From: Rhizobium sp. C1
GTDB lineage: Bacteria; Pseudomonadota; Alphaproteobacteria; Rhizobiales; Rhizobiaceae
DNA: 64,000 bases
Direction of reading: 5' to 3'
Assembly (NCBI RefSeq): GCF_021026335.1
Contig: NZ_JAJNCY010000007.1
Span: 124,001-188,000, forward strand
The notes under the pieces: model-generated
Database searches by the model: none
Seen by the model: the letters and a program-made list of their open reading frames with translations, nothing else
What the model was told of the DNA's origin: nothing
Made by a program: the position numbers and the translations under genes
Part shown: in pieces, positions 59,196-64,000 of the stretch
How the letters are laid out: the number at the start of each line of letters is the position of its first letter
Position numbering within the stretch: the first letter of the stretch is position 1

Positions 59196-59803
59196 GCGCG
59201 CTCGCACTTCCACAGCGGAGCCAAAGGCACGCGTCGGCTCCCGCCCGCAGCCTTGACTTCGCCACCCAGCCGACGATCCGCACGCCGCGGCTTAACCTGC
59301 GCAAGCTGAAGCCGGAGGACCAGTACCGGATTGCTGCCGCCATGCAGGATATCCGGGTCGTCCGCATGCTGACCTCGGTTCCGGTCCCCTATGCCAGCGA
59401 CGATGCGCTGGACTGGATCCGGCTCTGGGGAGCCGGCGAGATGAATGGCTGGGCCTATGCCATCACCTTCGACGGCGGTGCGCTGGAAGGCTGCATCACC
59501 ATCGAATGGCGGGAAGCGGGCGAGCGCACCGGCTGGCACCTCGGCTACTGGCTGTCGCCCTCCCACTGGGGCGACGGCTACATGACCGAGGCCGTCAGCG
59601 CGATCATCGAGCGCTTCTTCGGCCGGATGATGGGCGAAACGCTGTTTGCCGGCGCGATTGCTGACAATCCGGCGTCGCTCAAGGTGCAGGACAAGCTGGG
59701 CTTTCAGGTCACGGGGACCAGCGATGTCTACTCGCATTCCCGCGGCGCGATGGTTCCGGTCATCGATACGGAGGTCACGTTCGGCTCGTTCATGCCGGCG
59801 TGA
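59192..59803 (+). CDS. GNAT family N-acetyltransferase, second of a pair
   Basis: The 203-residue protein has the same RimJ-like domain: IRTPRLNLRKLKPEDQYRIAAAMQD, AITFDGGALEGCITIEW, HLGYWLSPSHWGDGYMTEAVSAIIERFF and NPASLKVQDKLGFQVTGTSDVYS. It starts at 59192, overlapping the first GNAT by 4 bp, so translation is coupled. GGGGAGGTTCGAG precedes the ATG. The two are clearly related and arose by duplication. Substrate unknown. Confidence 0.9.
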   Translation: MSALALPQRSQRHASAPARSLDFATQPTIRTPRLNLRKLKPEDQYRIAAAMQDIRVVRMLTSVPVPYASDDALDWIRLWGAGEMNGWAYAITFDGGALEGCITIEWREAGERTGWHLGYWLSPSHWGDGYMTEAVSAIIERFFGRMMGETLFAGAIADNPASLKVQDKLGFQVTGTSDVYSHSRGAMVPVIDTEVTFGSFMPA

Positions 59804-59896
59804 CATTCGGAAAGTTAGACGCAATTCCGGACGCGAAGGCGGTTTCCGCTTTTGCTGGAATTGCTCAGAGGCCTCGCCGATCCCTGCGGCGGGGCC

Positions 59897-60343
59897 TCAA
59901 GCCTCTATCTCTCCCAGCCTTTTGCGCATGGTGTCGCTCAAGGCTTTCGGTCGCCGTGTCGCTCGATCCACATAGACATGAATGAAAAAGCCTTCAGCGC
60001 TCGCCGTGTCCTCGTCGTTGCGGAAGAGCCCGACTTCGTAGCGTACCGAGGACGAGCCGATGCGGGTAACTCGGATGCCTGCGGTGATGACATCCGGGAA
60101 CATCATTTCGGCGTGGTAGCGGCAGCCTGTTTCCACCACAAGGCCGACCTCCGTGCCGGCTTTCAGGTCCAGAAGCCCGGCCTCGATCAGCCAGCCATTC
60201 ACAGCGGTGTCGAACAGCGAATAGTGCACGACATTGTTCATGTGGCCGTAGATGTCATTGTCCATCCAGCGCGTGTGGATGGTGCGAAAGGTTCGGTAGT
60301 CCGCGCGGCGCGAGGGAGCTGTCCGGGTGCTTTCCGCTGTCAT
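59897..60343 (-). CDS. Acyl-CoA thioesterase (4HBT hotdog fold)
   Basis: The 148-residue protein has the hotdog signature TRWMDNDIYGHMNNVVHYSLFDTAVNGWL with the catalytic aspartate, followed by GLVVETGCRYHAEMMFPDVITAGIRV. These enzymes cleave acyl-CoA thioesters; short soluble members of the YbgC/4-hydroxybenzoyl-CoA type are this length. GGGGAGGAGACCATC precedes the ATG. It is 135 bp downstream of a 3-hydroxyacyl-CoA dehydrogenase gene on the same strand, which fits a role in acyl-CoA metabolism. Confidence 0.88.
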   Translation of the reverse strand: MTAESTRTAPSRRADYRTFRTIHTRWMDNDIYGHMNNVVHYSLFDTAVNGWLIEAGLLDLKAGTEVGLVVETGCRYHAEMMFPDVITAGIRVTRIGSSSVRYEVGLFRNDEDTASAEGFFIHVYVDRATRRPKALSDTMRKRLGEIEA

Positions 60344-60478
60344 GATGGTCTCCTCCCCGTTTGGGCCCGCATTTTCATGAGGTTGCGGTAAATCGCAACG
60401 GCGCTCTGCCCGACATGCGGGAGCGCGCCAGGCTTCTGCCTGCGGAGCAAGCCGCCCTGCGAGGGCTAGCGATCCGGA

Positions 60479-61354
60479 TCAGCGTGTCGGAACCGGCACT
60501 TCGCCACGATAGTCGTAGAACCCTCGGCCCGTCTTGCGGCCAAGCCAGCCGGCTTCGACATATTTGACCAGCAGAGGACACGGGCGGTATTTGCTGTCGG
60601 CGAGGCCATCGTAGAGGACCTGCATGATGGAGAGGCAGGTGTCGAGGCCGATGAAGTCGGCGAGCTGTAGCGGGCCCATCGGGTGGTTGGCGCCGAGCTT
60701 CATGGCCGTGTCGATAGCCTCGACCGAGCCGACGCCTTCATAGAGCGTGTAGATCGCCTCGTTGATCATCGGCAGCAGGATGCGGTTGACGATGAAGGCG
60801 GGGAAATCTTCCGACACGGTGATGGTCTTTTCCAGCGCCGTCACATAGGCGCGCGCCGCCTGGAAGGTCGGGTCGTCGGTGGCGATGCCGCGTACCAGTT
60901 CGACCAGCTTCATGATCGGAACCGGGTTCATGAAATGGATGCCCATGAAGCGCTCCGGCCGGTCGGTGGCGGAGGCAAGGCGCGTGATGGAGAGCGACGA
61001 CGTGTTGGTCGCCAGCATCGCCGAGGGCTTCAGGAGCGGGCAGAGCTGGGCGTAGATCTTGCGCTTGATCGTCTCGTCTTCGGTCGCCGCCTCGATGACG
61101 AGATCGGCTTCGGAGAGAACGGCCATGTCGGCGCCGCCGGAAATGCGGGCCATGGCGGCTTCGCGGGCTTCGGCGGTGATCTTGCCGCCGGCGACCTGGC
61201 GGGCCATGTTGGCGCCGATCGTGGCAATGCCGGCTTCGACGCGCTCGGCGGAGATGTCGTAGATTGCGACCTTGTAGCCGGCCAGCGCGCTCACCTGCGC
61301 GATGCCGCCTCCCATCTGGCCTGCTCCGATGACGCCGATCTGTTCGATGGCCAT
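60479..61354 (-). CDS. 3-hydroxybutyryl-CoA dehydrogenase
   Basis: The 291-residue protein has the NAD motif IGVIGAGQMGGGIAQVSALAGY, VIEAATEDETIKRKIYAQL, TNTSSLSITRLAS, MGIHFMNPVPIMKLVELVRG with the catalytic His, and VNRILLPMINEAIYTLYEGVGSVEAIDTAMKLGANHPMGPLQLADFIGLDTCL. These are the marks of stand-alone short-chain 3-hydroxyacyl-CoA dehydrogenase (Hbd/PaaH). GGGGGAGACGACACC precedes ATG 61354. It probably acts in fatty-acid or polyhydroxybutyrate metabolism. Confidence 0.94.
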   Translation of the reverse strand: MAIEQIGVIGAGQMGGGIAQVSALAGYKVAIYDISAERVEAGIATIGANMARQVAGGKITAEAREAAMARISGGADMAVLSEADLVIEAATEDETIKRKIYAQLCPLLKPSAMLATNTSSLSITRLASATDRPERFMGIHFMNPVPIMKLVELVRGIATDDPTFQAARAYVTALEKTITVSEDFPAFIVNRILLPMINEAIYTLYEGVGSVEAIDTAMKLGANHPMGPLQLADFIGLDTCLSIMQVLYDGLADSKYRPCPLLVKYVEAGWLGRKTGRGFYDYRGEVPVPTR

Positions 61355-61527
61355 GGTGTCGTCTCCCCCAAGTCTTGCTGCTTGTAACCCTTGAAATCTT
61401 TTGGCTTCTGAGCCTTGTCTAGTGATAACGTCAGACTTTCTCGATGACCAGTCATTTCGCAAGTGCGAGATGATTTCAATCGATTTGGATTTGCGATTTT
61501 CTCAAGTGTAAAAAGGTTGCCACACTT

Positions 61528-62913
61528 ATGCAGGTCAAGATGAACGGTAACGTCTCCTTCTGGTATGCCGATCTGGGTGGCCTGCCGGAGAAACGTGCCG
61601 CTCTGCCGGGCGATCGCGAGGCGGATATCTGCATCATCGGCGCGGGTTATACAGGGCTCTGGACCGCCTATTACCTGAAGAAGGCTGATCCTTCGCTCTC
61701 CATCGTCATTGTCGAGCGGGAGTTCGCCGGCTTCGGCGGGTCGGGACGCAATGGCGGCTGGCTTTCCGGCGGGTTCGACTGGTCGCGGGAGAAGTATCTC
61801 AAGACCTCGAGCCGTCAGGCCGTGATTTCCATGCAAAGCGCCATGGCGGGAACGGTGGACGAGGTGATCCGGGTGGCGGAGACCGAGGGGATCGATGCGG
61901 ATATCGTGAGGGCCGACAATCTTGTCGTGGCGACCAATGCGGCGCAGATGGGCCGGCTGGCGGATGACTATAGGTCGATGCGCGATTGGGAGGTTCCCGC
62001 CGAGAAGGTGGCGCTGTTGTCGGCGCGCGAGGCGACGGAACGGGTTCGGGTCGAGGGCGTTCAGGGCGGCCTCGTCGTGCGCGGCATGGCGCGGGTGCAG
62101 CCGGCGAAGCTTGCGCGGGGGCTCGCCGACGCTGTCGAGCGGCTGGGCGTGACGATTTACGAGGGAACGGCAGTTACCGCTTATCGCAAGGGCGTGGTCG
62201 AGACGGATCGCGGCAGCGTGCGCGCGCCGGTCATTCTCAGGGCGACGGAGGGGTTCACCGCAGGGCTTCCGGGGCATGAACGCGAATGGCTGCCGCTCAA
62301 CAGCGCGCAGATCGTGACCGAGCCCTTGCCAGAGGCGCTGTGGGACGAGATCGGCTGGCGGGGACATGAATTGCTCGGCGAGGGCGCGCATGCCTATTGC
62401 TATGCACAGCGCACCCGCGAGGGCCGCATCGCCATGGGCGGGCGCGGCGTGCCCTATCGTTTCGGCTCGCGCACCGATGTGAACGGACAGACGCAGGATG
62501 CGACCATCGCGCAGCTTCATGCGATCCTGCTGCGGCTGTTTCCGAAGCTCAAAGGTGTGCGCATCGATCATGCCTGGTGTGGTGTTCTGGGTGTGCCGCG
62601 CGACTGGTGCACGACGGCGGGGTTCGACGCTGCGAAGGGCATTGGCTGGGCGGGCGGATATGTGGGGCTTGGGGTTTCCAGTTCCAACCTTGCCGGTCGC
62701 ACGCTCGCCGATCTGGTGCTGAAGCGCGATACGGAACTCGCGCGCCTGCCCTGGGTCAATCGTACGGTGCGCCGCTGGGAGCCGGAACCGCTGCGCTGGC
62801 TCGGCGTTCACACGATGTATCAGCTGTACAAGATTGCGGACCGGCGCGAAGCGGAGGGGCTGGGGCGCACGTCGCGGTTGGCCCGCTTCGCTGACAAACT
62901 GACGGGACATTGA
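61528..62913 (+). CDS. DAO-family FAD oxidoreductase (gamma-glutamylputrescine oxidase-like)
   Basis: The 461-residue flavoprotein has the N-terminal GDREADICIIGAGYTGLWTAYYLKKADPSLSIVIVEREFAGFGGSGRNGGW, which is typical of DAO-family amine oxidases of the PuuB type, and a C-terminal WAGGYVGLGVSSSNLAGRTLADLVL. It would oxidise an amine or imino acid with O2 or another acceptor. ATG 61540 is an alternative start. A GntR regulator and a second related flavoprotein gene follow. Confidence 0.9.
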   Translation: MQVKMNGNVSFWYADLGGLPEKRAALPGDREADICIIGAGYTGLWTAYYLKKADPSLSIVIVEREFAGFGGSGRNGGWLSGGFDWSREKYLKTSSRQAVISMQSAMAGTVDEVIRVAETEGIDADIVRADNLVVATNAAQMGRLADDYRSMRDWEVPAEKVALLSAREATERVRVEGVQGGLVVRGMARVQPAKLARGLADAVERLGVTIYEGTAVTAYRKGVVETDRGSVRAPVILRATEGFTAGLPGHEREWLPLNSAQIVTEPLPEALWDEIGWRGHELLGEGAHAYCYAQRTREGRIAMGGRGVPYRFGSRTDVNGQTQDATIAQLHAILLRLFPKLKGVRIDHAWCGVLGVPRDWCTTAGFDAAKGIGWAGGYVGLGVSSSNLAGRTLADLVLKRDTELARLPWVNRTVRRWEPEPLRWLGVHTMYQLYKIADRREAEGLGRTSRLARFADKLTGH

Positions 62914-62977
62914 TGAACCTGATGATTGCGGGCACTGGCATCGCGGCGCAACTGGCTATAATCTTCGCCGAACAGAT

Positions 62978-63673
62978 TTGATCAATCGTCGGGTGAGCGG
63001 GACGACATTGCTGAAGCCATTGGACAGGAATACGCGGGAAAGCGTGAAGAAGTGGACCTACCGGTCGCTGCGCCATTCGGTGATGACGGGGCGTCTGCCG
63101 CCGGGACAGGCCGTCACCATTACCGGGCTGGCGGAGGAGTTGGGCGTGTCGGCCATGCCGATCCGCGAGGCGCTGCATCTGCTGGTCGCCGATGGGGCGC
63201 TCGAGCATATGGACAATCGCCGGGTGCGCGTGCCCAACATGACGCCGGAGAAATTCGACGAGACGCTCTCGGCGCGCATCGCGCTCGAAACGCTCGCAGC
63301 CGAACGCGCCATGCTGCATGTCGACGAGGCGAGACTTGCCCGCATGCAGAAGCTCGATGCCGAGATCGATGAGGCCTATGACGCCGACGATATCGAAAGC
63401 GGGATAGAGCGCAATTTTGCGTTCCACCGTTGCCTCTACGAGACGCGTTCGTCCGCGGTCCTGCTGCCGCTGATCGAGTCTGTCTGGGTGCGGCTCGGGC
63501 CATTCATGCGGGAAGCCACCGAAAATCTGGAAGAGACCTATCGTTTTGACCGGCATGCCGAGGCCATGCAGGCCATCCGCGACAAGGATGCAGAGGCCCT
63601 GCGCCGCGCCATCGTTTCCGACATTCAGGATGGGGCGGGCTATCTCGGACGCAAGCGGTTCTCCGGCGCATGA
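62978..63673 (+). CDS. GntR-family (FadR/FCD) transcriptional regulator
   Basis: The protein of about 230 residues has a GntR winged HTH (SLRHSVMTGRLPPGQAVTITGLAEELGVSAMPIREALHLLVADGALEH) and an FCD effector domain (LSARIALETLAAERAMLHVDE, then FAFHRCLYETRSS). The start is TTG at 62978 or GTG at 62993; neither has a clear ribosome binding site, so the N terminus is uncertain. It lies between two DAO-type flavoprotein genes and probably controls amine catabolism there. Confidence 0.88.
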   Translation: MINRRVSGTTLLKPLDRNTRESVKKWTYRSLRHSVMTGRLPPGQAVTITGLAEELGVSAMPIREALHLLVADGALEHMDNRRVRVPNMTPEKFDETLSARIALETLAAERAMLHVDEARLARMQKLDAEIDEAYDADDIESGIERNFAFHRCLYETRSSAVLLPLIESVWVRLGPFMREATENLEETYRFDRHAEAMQAIRDKDAEALRRAIVSDIQDGAGYLGRKRFSGA

Positions 63674-63683
63674 AGGTGACGGC

Positions 63684-64000
63684 GTGGACATCCTGACGAT
63701 CAACGGCGATACCGGCCGCTATCCGAAAAGCTATTACGCGGCGACCGCGCATCCGTTTGAAGCGGCGCCCCCACCGGAAGGCGAAATTCGCTGCGATGTC
63801 TGCATCATCGGAGGCGGCTTTACCGGTGTGTCCAGCGCTCTGCATCTGGCAAAACGCGGCTACAGGGTTGTGCTGTTGGAGGCGAACCGCATCGGCTGGG
63901 GTGCGTCGGGGCGTAATGGCGGGCAGGTCAATACCGGCATGCGGCTCGACCAGCCGGTGCTGGAAGCGAAATACGGGCGCGAGACGGCGCGCCGGCTCTG
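63684..64000 (+). CDS. DAO-family FAD oxidoreductase, N-terminal part
   Basis: A GTG at 63684, 10 bp past the GntR stop, opens a frame that runs off the window. It encodes an N-terminal tail with YPKSYYAATAHP and then CDVCIIGGGFTGVSSALHLAKRGYRVVLLEANRIGWGASGRNGGQVNTG, the FAD-binding start of gamma-glutamylputrescine oxidase-type enzymes. It is related to the flavoprotein at 61528. About 106 codons are visible, so only the family can be assigned. Confidence 0.85.
   Translation, partial: MDILTINGDTGRYPKSYYAATAHPFEAAPPPEGEIRCDVCIIGGGFTGVSSALHLAKRGYRVVLLEANRIGWGASGRNGGQVNTGMRLDQPVLEAKYGRETARRL

Noticed and set aside
1-64000. CRISPR array or rRNA operon
   Set aside because: No regularly spaced direct repeats with unique spacers and no rRNA-like conserved segments were seen.

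Overview
The window looks like a chromosomal segment of an alphaproteobacterium of the Rhizobiales, probably Rhizobiaceae. The evidence is high GC coding sequence, the hemC-hemD-Mic60-hemY block with an alphaproteobacterial Mic60/mitofilin homologue, the style of the ethanolamine and ribitol gene sets, and a chemoreceptor ending in a xWxxF pentapeptide. No rRNA, CRISPR array or plasmid replication gene was seen. Genus assignment is inference.

Layout. (1) 1-9.3 kb is mostly housekeeping: the 3' end of hemC, hemD, a Mic60-like membrane protein, hemY, a TerB-like protein, an MFS exporter, YggT, a DUF167 protein, inorganic pyrophosphatase, a secreted hypothetical and a GNAT. (2) 8.8-14.3 kb holds a small secreted protein preceded by a 24-bp palindrome, an OmpR-type regulator/kinase pair, a Zn/Cd/Pb P-type ATPase with a textbook MerR-type operator, and an AraC remnant. 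(3) 14.3-24.3 kb is an oxidative catabolic cluster: GMC oxidoreductase, a Baeyer-Villiger monooxygenase fused to an esterase, two more HSL-type esterases, a TetR regulator, a coniferyl-aldehyde-type dehydrogenase and an AraC regulator. (4) 24.4-28.8 kb is a tight four-gene operon: FGGY kinase, class II aldolase, class III aminotransferase and an aldolase-fold protein without metal ligands. A chemoreceptor gene converges on it. (5) 31.5-36.4 kb is an ethanolamine operon (eutB, eutC, permease) with a divergent AraC regulator and no microcompartment genes. (6) 36.9-43.8 kb is a ribitol operon (LacI regulator, XylFGH-type ABC importer, ribitol 2-dehydrogenase, ribulokinase-type kinase) with a large operator dyad. 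(7) 43.8-44.7 kb is a graveyard of IS630 and IS5 fragments. (8) 44.7-53.2 kb is a leftward operon: ECF sigma factor, zinc-finger anti-sigma factor, TVP38/disulfide-reductase fusion, CDP-alcohol phosphotransferase and a YnjBCD-type ABC transporter; an NDH-like flavoprotein lies upstream. (9) 53.4-57.5 kb is an integrated element or its remains: a small tyrosine recombinase surrounded by palindromes, an unknown protein, and a large integrase directly downstream of tRNA-Ser(CGA). (10) 57.8-64 kb returns to core genes: rplU, rpmA, two GNATs, a thioesterase and 3-hydroxyacyl-CoA dehydrogenase, then two DAO-type flavoproteins around a GntR regulator; the last is cut by the window edge.

How the genes work together. 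Four catabolic modules look self-contained, each with its own regulator nearby: ketone/ester/aldehyde oxidation, the kinase-aldolase-aminotransferase route, ethanolamine and ribitol. The least explained systems are the kinase/aldolase/aminotransferase/pseudo-aldolase operon, the monooxygenase-esterase fusion cluster, and the sigma-factor-led operon that joins a lipid-type phosphotransferase, a TVP38 membrane domain and an orphan ABC transporter. Motif positions were read by eye; family names come from recognition of sequence motifs, not from database searches.
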